Shown here piece after piece: positions 1-9,026 of a DNA stretch of 64,000 bases (its first letter is position 1; each line of letters starts with the position of its first letter). The notes under the pieces were generated by a model, which did not search any database, was not told the origin of the DNA, and was given only the letters and a program-made list of their open reading frames with translations. The translations under genes were made by a program, and so were the position numbers. This DNA is from Verrucomicrobiaceae bacterium (lineage in GTDB: Bacteria > Verrucomicrobiota > Verrucomicrobiia > Verrucomicrobiales > Verrucomicrobiaceae): positions 1,860,001 through 1,924,000 of the forward strand of contig JABTUN010000001.1 in assembly GCA_015075365.1 (NCBI GenBank), written 5' to 3'.

Positions 1-19
1 GAGTGGTGGAGTGACGGAG

Positions 20-135
20 TGGTGGGTTGGGCATTGTCCGGGGAATGGAGCGGTGGAGAGATGGAGTGCTGGAGTGCTGGAGTGGAGCGCTGCTTGATGC
101 ATCACTCCAAAACTCCATCACTCCACTCCCGCCAG
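20..135. repeat. GGAGTG-rich imperfect inverted repeat downstream of the DUF1552 gene
   Basis: Short iterations of GGAGTG, GGAGTGCT and GGAGTGG run through positions about 1-90 on the plus strand. The complementary form (CACTCCA, CTCCATCACTCC) follows at about 100-130, so the block can fold into an imperfect hairpin. It lies just past the stop of the minus-strand gene ending at 146. A shorter stretch of the same sequence type occurs at 1534-1566 between the next two genes. It may act as a terminator or be a dispersed intergenic repeat; the sequence alone does not decide. Confidence 0.5.
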
Positions 136-145
136 GGGCCGCGGG

Positions 146-1522
146 TCACAGCGCGACGACCTTGTTGCTATCGCCGAACTGCTCCGTCTCGACACCCATG
201 CGCTGGGCCATGAGGAGGAGGAGGTTGCTCATGTGGGCGTCGGAGTTCACGGGACGGCTGCAGACCTGGTAGTGCGCAGTGGTGAGCGCGCCGTCGGTGC
301 CGAGGGAGTAACCTTCGAAGGCTTTGGCGTCCTTGTTAAAGTCCAGATGGCTGCCATGCTTCAGGCCGAGATCGCCGCCGCCGGCGAGCACGAGCGGGAG
401 ATTCGCGTTGCCGTGGCTGTGTCCGTAGGACATGCCGCTGCCGAAAAGCGCCATCGTGGAGCCGATGAGCGGCTTGCCGTTGAGGTCCTTTGTTTCGGTG
501 AGGCGCGTGAGGAAGTAGCTGAACTGCTCGATGGCGAAGGTGTCATACATCGTGAGCTTTTCCATGTAACCGGCATCGCCGCCGTGATGGCTGAGCTGAT
601 GGCGCGACTCGGTAATGCCGATCTCGGGAATGGAAAACGCATCGCCCTCGCCGCCGAGGCTGAAGGTGGCCACACGGGTCACATCGGTCTGAAACGCGAG
701 CACCATGAGGTCATACACCGTGCGGAAGTAATCGCCCGCCATCGTCGCGGCGATGTCACGGTTCGTGCGCTTGCGATCGGCATCGGTGATCGTCGGCAGC
801 GGCGTGTCGAGCCATGCATCGGCGCGGCGCGTGCGGATCTCCGCCTCGCGCACGGAGGTAAGGTATTGCTCCATGCGCCCTTTGTCCTCCGCGCCCATCT
901 TTTTCTCCAACTGGCGCACCTCGGCGAGGTTTGCGTCGAGCACGCTGCCCTTGCGACGCAAGGCTCGGCGCTGGGCCATTTTTCCGCCTTTCGGCTCTTC
1001 AAAGAGCGAAGCAAAAATCTCGCTGCAACGCCGCAGCGCGGGCAATTGCACGCCATCCGCCGTCCACGCCAGCGAACCCTGCGTCAGAGCGACCTCCATC
1101 GACGGGTAACGCGTGTGCGGGGCGGTGATCTCCGCCATCTTTTGGTCCACCGAGATCGTGTTCTTGTCCGAAGGCCCCAGCTTGCCGCCCGTAAGCCACA
1201 CCGAGATGCAGTTGTGATGATGGCTCAACGCTCCCGGATGATGCAGCCCGCTGATCGGCGTGATGACGTCGCGATGCTTCTCCAGCGGCTTCAATGACCG
1301 CGAGAACTTGTAATCCCGACCCGCCGTCGTGATCTGGTAGTTCAGCGAATGCACGCCATTCGCCAGGTAGATGAAGGCACTGCGCTTCGGAGTCGTCGCG
1401 ATGGTCTTTTCGGCCGCACGCAGTGGCACCATGCACTCGAGCATCGGCAGTGAGATGAAACTGCCGAGCGCCTTGAGCGCGTGGCGGCGATTGAGGAGCC
1501 AGGATTGGGTTTGGATGTTCAT
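146..1522 (-). CDS. DUF1552 domain secreted protein
   Basis: A 458-residue protein of the DUF1552 family, found almost only in Planctomycetes, Verrucomicrobia and relatives and of unknown biochemical role. The N-terminus carries a twin-arginine-like signal (RRHALKALG followed by a hydrophobic stretch), so Tat export is likely. The body shows family features such as a [13 protein letters not shown] segment and a C-terminal [18 protein letters not shown] segment. The gene follows the DUF1592 gene on the same strand with a 50-bp gap, the pairing usually seen for these families, and is probably co-transcribed with it. Function is not assigned; the co-occurrence suggests a shared extracellular oxidation or degradation task. 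The ATG at 1522 precedes the signal peptide directly. Confidence 0.9.
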   Translation of the reverse strand: MNIQTQSWLLNRRHALKALGSFISLPMLECMVPLRAAEKTIATTPKRSAFIYLANGVHSLNYQITTAGRDYKFSRSLKPLEKHRDVITPISGLHHPGALSHHHNCISVWLTGGKLGPSDKNTISVDQKMAEITAPHTRYPSMEVALTQGSLAWTADGVQLPALRRCSEIFASLFEEPKGGKMAQRRALRRKGSVLDANLAEVRQLEKKMGAEDKGRMEQYLTSVREAEIRTRRADAWLDTPLPTITDADRKRTNRDIAATMAGDYFRTVYDLMVLAFQTDVTRVATFSLGGEGDAFSIPEIGITESRHQLSHHGGDAGYMEKLTMYDTFAIEQFSYFLTRLTETKDLNGKPLIGSTMALFGSGMSYGHSHGNANLPLVLAGGGDLGLKHGSHLDFNKDAKAFEGYSLGTDGALTTAHYQVCSRPVNSDAHMSNLLLLMAQRMGVETEQFGDSNKVVAL

Positions 1523-1572
1523 GGAAAGGGGTGTGATGGAGTGGTGGAGAATAGGAGCAGTGGAGCGGCCGA

Positions 1573-4014
1573 TCAGCGCTTTTTCATCAAATCGGAGAGA
1601 GCGACGGCACGCACGATGTCTTTGATGCGGTAGTTGCTCTTTTTCGCTTCGGCTTGGATGGCGTTGAGGTCGTCTTGATCGTCAAAGGCGACGGCGCGGC
1701 GGAGGGCGTAGGTGCAGAGGTGCTCGATGAAGCCGCGCGCGACCTTGTCGCGGTCTTCGAGGAGGCGTTGTTTGAAGTCGTTGGCGTCTTTGAAGGGGCG
1801 GCCGTCGGGCATGTTGCCGGCGGGATTGATCAAGGGGTCCTCGCCGACACCGGCGGCGATTTTTTCACGCGTGCGCCACTGGCCGATGGCGTCGTAGTTG
1901 TCCCAGGCGAGGCCGAGGGGATCGATTTTGGCGTGGCAGGCGGCGCAGTTGGCGTCCTCGCGGTGCGCTTCGATCTTTTGGCGCAGCGTGGCCTTGGGGC
2001 TTTGCGGGGTCGGGGGCTCGATGGCGGGCACGTTGGCAGGCGGCGGAGGCGGCGGTTTGCCGAGCACGACCTCGCTGAGCCACACGCCGCGATGCACGGG
2101 GCGATGACGCGTGCCGTCGGAGGTGAGGCCGAGCACCGCGCCCATCGTGAGCAGGCCGCCGCGCCGATTCTCGGGTTTCAGCGACACGCGCTCGAAGCCG
2201 CCGCTCTTCGGCTCCGGCAGGCCATAGAAGTCGCAGAGCCGCGCGTTCGCGATGGTCCAGTCGGATTCGATGAAGGCGTCGATGGGCAGGTTTTTGGCGA
2301 ACATCTCGCGGAAGAACTCCACGGGCTCGTTGCGCATGCTGTCCTCCAGCCAGGCGTCGTAGGCGGGATAGAGTTTTTTGTCCGGCGGGAACATGCCCAC
2401 GCGATGCAGTTGCAGCCACTGGCGTGAGAAATCGTCGATGAAACGGCTCGCTTTGCCGTCCGCAAGCATGCGATCGACTTCCTTCTTCAAAGCGTCGCCT
2501 TTCAGCGTGCCGGCTTTCGCCGCGGCGAAGAGCGCGTCGTCCGGCATCGAGCTCCAGAGGAAATACGAGAGGCGTGTGGCGAGCTCCGAGTCGTTGAGTT
2601 GCTCGCGAGCCACGGGATCGCCCTCGACGATGTAAATGAAGTGCCGCGAGGTCAGCACGCCCTGCAAGGCCACGCGATACGCATCGGCCAGCTTCTCGCC
2701 TGCCTCGCGCTCCTCTTGATATGCCTTCAAATACTCCTCCAGCTCCTCTCTTTTCACCGCACGACGCCAAGCACGCTCGGCGAAGCGCTGCAAATGCGCC
2801 GCGACGACTTCAGGCGATGCGTCATCTGGCGGCACGACATCATTGCGGCGTGATTTTTCGGCCTCGGACACCAGCGGGCCTTCCCACTCGATCCAATCGA
2901 GCAGTACCGTGGAGAAAAGACCGTTCCCCTTGTCGTCGAACATCTGCGGCGCGTTCGGATTCAGGAGCACGGTGTCGCTGCTGTGCGTGAAAAGGTGCCC
3001 CTCCCTGCTCGTCAGCGCTCCGCGAAAAGCCGCACCCTGTCGGCGATCGACCACATCGGTGGCCACCACGCAGAAATCGAGCTGCGTGGGCATTTCGAGG
3101 AAGACCTCGAACTCATACACCTGCGGCTTGTCCTCCGGCGCGGTGATGTCGAACTCGATGAGCCCGTCCACCGTCTCCTCGGTCGTCCGTTTGCCGATGC
3201 TGAGGTGCGCCGTCTGCCCGCCGAGCGGACGAATGCCGCTGGCCTGGATGCGCAGCTTGTAGAGCCCGCTGTGCTCCGGCCCTGTCTTGCCAAACCAGTT
3301 TGGCGAGAGCGCATTTTGAGTCGTGCCTGGGAACAGCAGATAACGCAGCGGCCGCTTGATGCCGAAACGCTCCAGCGCCGCCTGTTGCGCCTTCCCGTCC
3401 CCGTAGCGCAGTTCGACCGCCGTTTTGCGCACCTTGCGTGCCTCGCTCGTCGCCGTCGGAAACGCCCGATCCAACACCAGCTCCGCCGCACGATAGTAGC
3501 GATCCACATGCGAAGGCGAGAGCGACAGCTCCGAGCCGATGCGCTCAAAGCCATGCCAGCGCGTGTCCTCGTTTAGCTCGCCGGGCTTCGCGGGATCGTA
3601 GCGCACGCCGAGCAGGTCATAGACCGTGTTTTGATACTCCTTCCGGCTCAGACGGTAATGCGCCACCGCCGGCCGCGCCGCCATGCGTGCCGCCTTGCCC
3701 TCTTTGATGCGTGCATCGAGTCCTGTCACAAACGCCGCGATCTCCTCCTGCGTCGGCTTCTTCTCCTTCTTCGGTGGCATCTCGCCCGAGTTCACCTGCT
3801 CGATCACCTCCGCCCAATGATGCGTGTCCGCGCCGAGTTTGAAGTCCCGCGAGAGCTGATCGATGCGCAGATCGCCCTTTTCCTTCTCAGGACCATGACA
3901 GCGGACGCAATGCGTCTCCAAAAACGCCTCAAACGGTTCCGCGGCCGGAGCAGCAAAAACGAGGAGAAGATTCAGAGTGGCAAACGACGACCAAGAACGA
4001 AAACGAAAAGGCAT
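1573..4014 (-). CDS. DUF1592 multi-domain cytochrome-like secreted protein
   Basis: An 813-residue protein with the DUF1587/DUF1595/DUF1592/DUF1588/DUF1585 set typical of planctomycete-type cytochrome proteins. A signal peptide (residues about 1-24) is followed by a haem c motif CVRCH near residue 36. A second CxxCH (CAACH, followed by KIDPLG) lies in the C-terminal part, where DUF1588/1585 begin. A carbohydrate-binding-like middle section lies around residues 210-330. Members are thought to be periplasmic c-type haem proteins, but their reaction is unknown. Upstream on the same strand is a response regulator (gap 68 bp), downstream the DUF1552 gene, so the two-component pair may control this pair. 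A second, divergent DUF1592 copy lies at 36956-39463. Confidence 0.92.
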   Translation of the reverse strand: MPFRFRSWSSFATLNLLLVFAAPAAEPFEAFLETHCVRCHGPEKEKGDLRIDQLSRDFKLGADTHHWAEVIEQVNSGEMPPKKEKKPTQEEIAAFVTGLDARIKEGKAARMAARPAVAHYRLSRKEYQNTVYDLLGVRYDPAKPGELNEDTRWHGFERIGSELSLSPSHVDRYYRAAELVLDRAFPTATSEARKVRKTAVELRYGDGKAQQAALERFGIKRPLRYLLFPGTTQNALSPNWFGKTGPEHSGLYKLRIQASGIRPLGGQTAHLSIGKRTTEETVDGLIEFDITAPEDKPQVYEFEVFLEMPTQLDFCVVATDVVDRRQGAAFRGALTSREGHLFTHSSDTVLLNPNAPQMFDDKGNGLFSTVLLDWIEWEGPLVSEAEKSRRNDVVPPDDASPEVVAAHLQRFAERAWRRAVKREELEEYLKAYQEEREAGEKLADAYRVALQGVLTSRHFIYIVEGDPVAREQLNDSELATRLSYFLWSSMPDDALFAAAKAGTLKGDALKKEVDRMLADGKASRFIDDFSRQWLQLHRVGMFPPDKKLYPAYDAWLEDSMRNEPVEFFREMFAKNLPIDAFIESDWTIANARLCDFYGLPEPKSGGFERVSLKPENRRGGLLTMGAVLGLTSDGTRHRPVHRGVWLSEVVLGKPPPPPPANVPAIEPPTPQSPKATLRQKIEAHREDANCAACHAKIDPLGLAWDNYDAIGQWRTREKIAAGVGEDPLINPAGNMPDGRPFKDANDFKQRLLEDRDKVARGFIEHLCTYALRRAVAFDDQDDLNAIQAEAKKSNYRIKDIVRAVALSDLMKKR

Positions 4015-4082
4015 GGGCTGTCTTCAGATACGCCACGAGTCGATCATCCTTCACAAACTGTCACTTTTGAAAACCAGAGGCA

Positions 4083-4715
4083 TTACACCAGTCCTTCCTT
4101 GAGAGCCTTGGCCACCGCGCCGGTGCGGGTGTTTACCTCGAGCTTCTCGTAGATGCGGCGCAGGTAGGTGTCCACGGTGTGCACGCTGAGCGCGAGGCGG
4201 TCGGCGATCTCCTTCTTGATCAGGCCGGTGGTCATGATCTGGAGGATTTCCTTCTCACGTTCACTGAGGCCATCGTCGCCTTGTTTCGGCGCGAGTTTGG
4301 AAAACATCTCCAGCACGCGACGGGCGATGCGCGGGTTCATCGGTGAGCCACCGTCCAGGGCATCGCGCACGGACTGGGCGATGTCAGCGGCGCCGCTGGT
4401 TTTCAAGAGATATCCGGCCGCACCGGCGCAGATGGCCTGGAAGACTTTGTCGTCGTCCTCGAAGACGGTGAGAATCACAACCAGCGTCTTCGGTGAACGT
4501 TCCTTGATCAAACGGATGCCGTCGATCCCACTCATGCCCGGCAGGCCGACATCGAGCAGGATCAAATCGGGCGCGTCGTCACGGGTGAGCGCGGCGAGGG
4601 CCTTTTCGCAGGAGTCGAAGTCGCGAGCGCATTTCAAATCGGGTTCTGAATTCAAGACGCGGACCAGCGTTCGGCGGAAGGCGGCGTGGTCTTCGATGAT
4701 CCAGATGGTTTTCAC
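4083..4715 (-). CDS. NarL/FixJ-family response regulator
   Basis: A 210-residue regulator. Residues 1-120 form a receiver domain with acidic pocket E8/D9, phosphoacceptor D55 (LILLDVGLPGMSG) and the conserved Lys in LLKTSG. Residues about 148-210 form a LuxR-type helix-turn-helix (LSEREKEILQIMTTG, then KKEIADRLALSVHTVDTYL). The start is a GTG whose last two bases join the kinase TGA stop (GTGA overlap at 4712-4715), so kinase and regulator are translationally coupled. It is expected to bind DNA after phosphorylation by the adjacent kinase. Targets are not known; the DUF1592/DUF1552 genes directly downstream are the obvious candidates. Confidence 0.95.
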   Translation of the reverse strand: MKTIWIIEDHAAFRRTLVRVLNSEPDLKCARDFDSCEKALAALTRDDAPDLILLDVGLPGMSGIDGIRLIKERSPKTLVVILTVFEDDDKVFQAICAGAAGYLLKTSGAADIAQSVRDALDGGSPMNPRIARRVLEMFSKLAPKQGDDGLSEREKEILQIMTTGLIKKEIADRLALSVHTVDTYLRRIYEKLEVNTRTGAVAKALKEGLV

Positions 4716-6634
4716 GAGAAAGGAGCCTCCAGGGTGATGCGCGTGCCGGTTCCAGCCGCGCTGTCGATCTGCATCGTGCCGCCGAGTGTGTCGGCGCGAT
4801 GCCGCAGGTTGGCGAGGCCGTTTCCGGCTGTGATGGCGTTCACATCGAAGCCGCAGCCGTTGTCCTTGATCACCAGGCGCAGCTTTCCGGCCTGCCAGGT
4901 GATTTGCAGGATCGCACGTGTCGCTTTGGCATGGCGTGCGATGTTGTGGACGGCCTCGCGGAAGAACAGAAACACCTGACGATGGAACTCAAGCGACGCG
5001 GTGGTCGCATCATCGCCTTCGGGCGCTTCGAGCGTCCATTCGATGCCTTTGAGCAGACTGGCTGCGCTCTGGCGCATGGCCTCGACGAGGCTCGTGAGTT
5101 TCGGCGCATCGCCCTCGCGCACCAGCCAGATGATGCCGCGCATGGATTCAGCGGCCTCACCGGCGAGACGATGAATCTCTTGAAGCGATTCGCTGTCACC
5201 GCTCTCGCGCAGGGCCAGCTCGGACATCAAACGGATGCTGCCGAGGTGGCTGCCGATCTCGTCGTGCAGATCGCGCGAGATGCGGTCGCGCAGCGCCTCC
5301 ATTTCAAGACGACGTGCGCGGCGCAGACGGAGCAGGAAGACGAGGGCGGCGATGATGCCGAGGGCGGCCAGGGCGAGGGACCAATAAATGGCGCGCTCCT
5401 GCGCTTTACGAATCGCGAGGCTGATCTCGATGTCGAGAAAGGCCAGACGGCCTTCGATCTCGCGTCGTTTTGACAGATCGGCGAGCCATGTGGCCTCGTC
5501 GAGCAGCACACCGGCGCTGGCGCGGCCATCAACGAGGTTCGCGTGATTCCATGCTGCGGTGAGCGTGTTGTCAGAACTCGTCACCGTGGCATCGCGCGCG
5601 ATGTTTTGACCAGCGGCGAAGGCTTGCAGCTCCGCGAGCGCGAAGACGAAATCGCCGCTGCGCTCCCACAGGCGTGTGGCGGTGATCTGCACACGGCGTG
5701 CGCGCAAACCGGGCGTGGGAAAGGCCACGGGAGTGTCGCCGGGATTGGTGAAATCGGCGGTGGTGCTGTCGAAGATGATTGTTTCATCCGCCTCGACCTT
5801 GAAGCGCTGCGGGAAGCCGAAACCGAAGCGGTCCGGGTAGTCACGCGGATGCGCGGGGATGAGGCGGATCTCGTCGAGGTCGCGCACGGAGCCGAGATCG
5901 ACGCACACCCAGCTCGTGGAGTCTGCGCGGGTGAAAATGGCGCTGTGCCAGCCGTTGCCGTTCACGGCGTCGGCGCGCAGCGGCAGACCGAGCGCATGGC
6001 AGCCGTCCACGACGTGCTTTGGCGACCACGTTGGCAGCGTCTCGACGGATTTTGGCGCAAGCACGGGAGCATGCAGAGCCACATTGCGACCGCCGCTGAA
6101 AACGAGCAATTCGCCGAGGCAGAAGATGAACTGGTTCGCGAGACGCGGCTTCGGCACCAGCTTCGTGGCGGTGAAACGCACATGCCGCGCTTTCACATTC
6201 AGCGCGGGAACATGCCAAGGAGCGAGCGGCATCTCCACGTCGCCATGAGTTTGATCCAGCAGCGTGGTGGATTCAGCGAAGAGCGGATCATTCGACACGT
6301 CGATGCGGAAGCGGCGTGGGAAACCGTGCGCCTCCGCCGCGCCGAGCATCGCCGGAATGACGACGACGGCATCCAGCGCGCGTTCCATGCCGAGATCGAT
6401 CTGAATCCACCGCGCCGCGTCCGGCTGCGCGGTGATGCCGCTGTGAAAGCCCGCATGCTCATGTGGCTGAGGCACCGGCATGGGCGGCAAGGCTTCGAGC
6501 GCCGCATGAAGCCACTGATGCTCATCATCCAGGCGTGTGAGCCGCGAATTCAACCATGACCAGGGCGCACCGGCCTGCGCGGTGGTGGCGATCACGAGAA
6601 AACTGAGCAGCCAGGGCTTCAAACCGTGCACCAT
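4712..6634 (-). CDS. Sensor histidine kinase with two discoidin-like domains
   Basis: A 640-residue kinase. A signal/anchor segment (residues about 1-22) is followed by two extracytoplasmic F5/8-type-C (discoidin-like) repeats, about residues 45-190 and 195-380, each with the IDLG/VDLG...LD.I...P pattern. A transmembrane helix lies near 415-435. Then comes a HisKA_3 dimerisation domain with the phosphorylatable His457 in RDLHDEIGSHLG, and an HATPase domain with N box FFREAVHNIARHA and G boxes IKDNGCGFD and GNGLANLR. The ATG at 6634 was chosen because it starts the hydrophobic signal; the frame stays open upstream to 6973, but that part lacks family similarity and holds a repeat. It partners the overlapping regulator. 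Ligand unknown; discoidin folds often bind carbohydrate. Confidence 0.88.
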   Translation of the reverse strand: MVHGLKPWLLSFLVIATTAQAGAPWSWLNSRLTRLDDEHQWLHAALEALPPMPVPQPHEHAGFHSGITAQPDAARWIQIDLGMERALDAVVVIPAMLGAAEAHGFPRRFRIDVSNDPLFAESTTLLDQTHGDVEMPLAPWHVPALNVKARHVRFTATKLVPKPRLANQFIFCLGELLVFSGGRNVALHAPVLAPKSVETLPTWSPKHVVDGCHALGLPLRADAVNGNGWHSAIFTRADSTSWVCVDLGSVRDLDEIRLIPAHPRDYPDRFGFGFPQRFKVEADETIIFDSTTADFTNPGDTPVAFPTPGLRARRVQITATRLWERSGDFVFALAELQAFAAGQNIARDATVTSSDNTLTAAWNHANLVDGRASAGVLLDEATWLADLSKRREIEGRLAFLDIEISLAIRKAQERAIYWSLALAALGIIAALVFLLRLRRARRLEMEALRDRISRDLHDEIGSHLGSIRLMSELALRESGDSESLQEIHRLAGEAAESMRGIIWLVREGDAPKLTSLVEAMRQSAASLLKGIEWTLEAPEGDDATTASLEFHRQVFLFFREAVHNIARHAKATRAILQITWQAGKLRLVIKDNGCGFDVNAITAGNGLANLRHRADTLGGTMQIDSAAGTGTRITLEAPFS

Positions 6635-6688
6635 TCCTGCCACAAGACGGAGCGCAACCCACGCGTGCACGGGACAGCAGCGCAGAAC

Positions 6689-6735
6689 CGGGCTGAAGCC
6701 CAGGCTACAAACACGCAACCCACGGGTGGGCCGGG
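6689..6735. repeat. REP-like intergenic palindromic element
   Basis: Two small palindromes lie close together: GGGCTGAAGCCC at 6690-6701 and CCCACGGGTGGG at 6719-6730, joined by CAGGCTACAAACACGCAA. The combination resembles REP-type elements scattered between genes in planctomycete and verrucomicrobial genomes, from memory of such sequences. It sits in the divergent promoter region between the kinase and the thioredoxin-fold gene. No other copy was noticed in this window. Confidence 0.5.
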
Positions 6736-6782
6736 CAAGGATGCGCTTGCGCGCGGCGTTGATGAATTGAATTTCAAACCGA

Positions 6783-7955
6783 ATGAAAACCTCTGCGCTG
6801 ACCGCCCTCGTTTTGCTCACGACACTCGCCTTGGCCGAGGATGTGCCGGGTTTGAAGACGCTGAACATCGGCGACGCGGCGCCGGCGTTCGAGTTGATTG
6901 GCATCGACGAGGAGAAACACTCGCTGGCGGAGTATGCAAAGGCGGAGCTGCTCATGATCGCCTTCATCAGCAATCACTGCCCCACTTCGCAGGCGGTGGA
7001 GGGCCGGTTGAAGAAGATCGCGAGCAACTTCAAAGGCCAACTCCAGGTCGTGGCGATCAATCCGAACGATCCCGGCGCGCTGCGGCCGGACGAGCTGGGC
7101 TACTCGAAATACAACGACAGCTTCCCCGAGATGAAACGCCACGCGGCGGAGCAAAAGTTCAATTTCCCCTACCTCTTCGACGGCGAGACGCAGGCGGTGG
7201 CGAAGGCGTATGGCTGCCTGGCGACACCACATGTCTTCCTCTTCGATCAGGCGCGCAAACTGCGCTACAAGGGCCGTCTCGATGACTCGCGCTATGCGGA
7301 TGAGGCCACGGTGACCGCGCCGGACGCGCGGAGGGCCGTTGAGGCGCTGATCGCAGGCAAAAACGTGCCTGTGGCCGAGACGAAGCCGCACGGCTGCTCG
7401 ACGAAGTGGATCGAGAAACGCAAGGCCGTGGCCGCGGACAACGAGAAGTGGGAAAAGGGCAGCGTGGAGGTCGAGACGATCAATGCCGCGGGCGTGGCCG
7501 CGCTGCGCAGGAACGCCACGAAGAAGCTGCGCCTCTTCAATGTGTGGGCCACATGGTGCGGGCCGTGCGTGGAAGAGTTTCCGGAGCTGGTGGCCACACA
7601 GCGGAAATTCGGCCTGCGCGACTTTGAGTTCATCAGCATCAGCATAGACGATCCGAAGGCGGTCAAGGACGTGAAGGCCTTCCTGGAGGAGAGAAACGCC
7701 ATCGTACCGGACAAGCTGAAGCCGTCGCTGAAAGAGGAGGGCCGCAAGGGCAACGCCTACGTTTTCCAAGGCGCCAGCCACGACGAGCTGATCAAGGCGC
7801 TCGATCCCGAATGGCCCGGGCCGATTCCGCACACGATCCTCGTGGCCCCGGGCGGCGAGATCGTCTTCCGCCACAATGGCGGGATCAACGGCGACGAGCT
7901 GCGCGCGAAGGTTCTGGAGGTCATGGGGCGGTTTTACGTCCCGGAGTCGAAGTGA
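6783..7955 (+). CDS. Secreted double thioredoxin-fold protein
   Basis: A 390-residue protein with a short signal peptide (to about residue 18) and two thioredoxin-like domains. The first (about 25-200) is redoxin/AhpC-like, with a lone Cys in ISNHCPTSQ and the cis-Pro region CLATPHVFLFD. The second (about 225-385) has a classical TlpA/ResA-type WCGPC motif in NVWATWCGPCVEEFPEL and a second cis-Pro segment GPIPHTILV. It probably acts in the periplasm as a thiol-disulfide reductase, for example supporting cytochrome c or sulfatase maturation; the substrate is unknown. It is divergent from the sensor kinase, with 148 bp between the starts. The next gene follows 85 bp downstream. Confidence 0.85.
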   Translation: MKTSALTALVLLTTLALAEDVPGLKTLNIGDAAPAFELIGIDEEKHSLAEYAKAELLMIAFISNHCPTSQAVEGRLKKIASNFKGQLQVVAINPNDPGALRPDELGYSKYNDSFPEMKRHAAEQKFNFPYLFDGETQAVAKAYGCLATPHVFLFDQARKLRYKGRLDDSRYADEATVTAPDARRAVEALIAGKNVPVAETKPHGCSTKWIEKRKAVAADNEKWEKGSVEVETINAAGVAALRRNATKKLRLFNVWATWCGPCVEEFPELVATQRKFGLRDFEFISISIDDPKAVKDVKAFLEERNAIVPDKLKPSLKEEGRKGNAYVFQGASHDELIKALDPEWPGPIPHTILVAPGGEIVFRHNGGINGDELRAKVLEVMGRFYVPESK

Positions 7956-8040
7956 GGCCGTCCGGTCCTCAGGATTGGCCTTGCGCGCCCTTCGTTTGGC
8001 AGCAATCTCCGCGCCCCCGCCTGATCGGGCGGGTTCTTGC

Positions 8041-8979
8041 ATGTCCGCACCAGCCAAAACCTCCATCGGCATCGACTTCGGCGGCACGTCCGTGAAACTC
8101 GGCGTGTGCCGCGGTGATGAATTGCTCGTCACTGACGAACCCATCCCCACCGCGAACTTCGCCGGCCCGGCCGCGCTCATCGGCGAGATGGCCGCGCGCG
8201 TCGCCAGACTGCGCGAGAAGCACGCCGACATCTGCGCCATCGGCGTGGGCGTGCCCGGACTCGTCGATTTCGACCATGGCTTCGTCCATGAGCTCACCAA
8301 CGTGCCCGGCTGGAAGCATGTGCCGCTCAAGGCCATCCTCGGCGAAAAAACCGGCCTGCCGGTGCTCGTCGAAAACGACGCGAATGCGATGACCTACGCC
8401 GAGTTTCGCTACGGCGCGGCACGCGGGCTGAAAAACGTCATTGGACTGACCATGGGCACCGGCATCGGTGGTGGCATCGTGCTCGACGGCCGCATGTACC
8501 GCGGCAGCGGCTTCGCGGCGGGCGAGATCGGCCAGATGAGCATCCATTTCGACGGCAAACCCGGCCACTACGGCAATCTGGGCGCGCTGGAGAAGTACAC
8601 CGGCAACCAGCAGATCGCCGAGCACGCCGTGCAGCGCTACGCCGAGGCTGGCATCGAGAAGGACATCGAGGACTGCTCGCCGAAAATGATCGCTGCCGCC
8701 GCGCAGATCGGCGACGACATCGCGCGCCAGATCTGGGGCGAGATCGCCGACTGGCTCGGCACCGCGCTCTCCAGCATCGCCTGGCTGCTCAATCCGGACG
8801 CCTTTGTCATCGGCGGCGGTGTGGCGCAGGCCGGCGACCTCATTTTTGACCCGCTAAAGCGCAAGGTGCAGAGCATGCTCAGCACCGTCGTGTGGGAGCG
8901 CCTGCAAATCTTGCCAGCGCGCTTCAGCAACGAGGCCGGCATCATCGGCAACGCCGCATTGGCCGCGGACGCGGTGTAA
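8041..8979 (+). CDS. ROK-family sugar kinase
   Basis: A 312-residue ROK-family protein. The N-terminal phosphate-binding loop IGIDFGGTSVKLGV, the sugar-binding ENDANAMTYAEFRYG segment and the GLTMGTGIGGGIVLDG loop are clear, so glucokinase-like ATP-dependent phosphorylation of a sugar in the cytoplasm is likely. The usual ROK zinc motif (CxCGxxGCLE) is replaced by GHYGNLGALEKY, so the structural zinc site has lost its cysteines. The ATG at 8041 was chosen over an in-frame upstream start because it lies directly before the conserved N-terminus. Substrate specificity cannot be told from sequence. Confidence 0.9.
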   Translation: MSAPAKTSIGIDFGGTSVKLGVCRGDELLVTDEPIPTANFAGPAALIGEMAARVARLREKHADICAIGVGVPGLVDFDHGFVHELTNVPGWKHVPLKAILGEKTGLPVLVENDANAMTYAEFRYGAARGLKNVIGLTMGTGIGGGIVLDGRMYRGSGFAAGEIGQMSIHFDGKPGHYGNLGALEKYTGNQQIAEHAVQRYAEAGIEKDIEDCSPKMIAAAAQIGDDIARQIWGEIADWLGTALSSIAWLLNPDAFVIGGGVAQAGDLIFDPLKRKVQSMLSTVVWERLQILPARFSNEAGIIGNAALAADAV

Positions 8980-9026
8980 AGGGGCCCGACACGTCCAAAC
9001 ATCGCCGGCAGCCGTAGTTTCTCCGC

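Noticed and set aside
1..135. CRISPR array
   Set aside because: The repeats are 6-9 bp, irregular, without spacers of even length and without cas genes.
233..1297. Long plus-strand frames opposite the DUF1552, helicase, ligase and sulfite reductase genes
   Set aside because: They are shadows in GC-rich DNA, rich in Arg, Ala and His, with no family similarity and fully covered by well-supported genes.
4712..6973. Kinase gene extended to a start at 6973
   Set aside because: The added 113 residues cover a palindromic repeat and overlap the divergent thioredoxin-fold gene start; the ATG at 6634 begins a proper signal segment.
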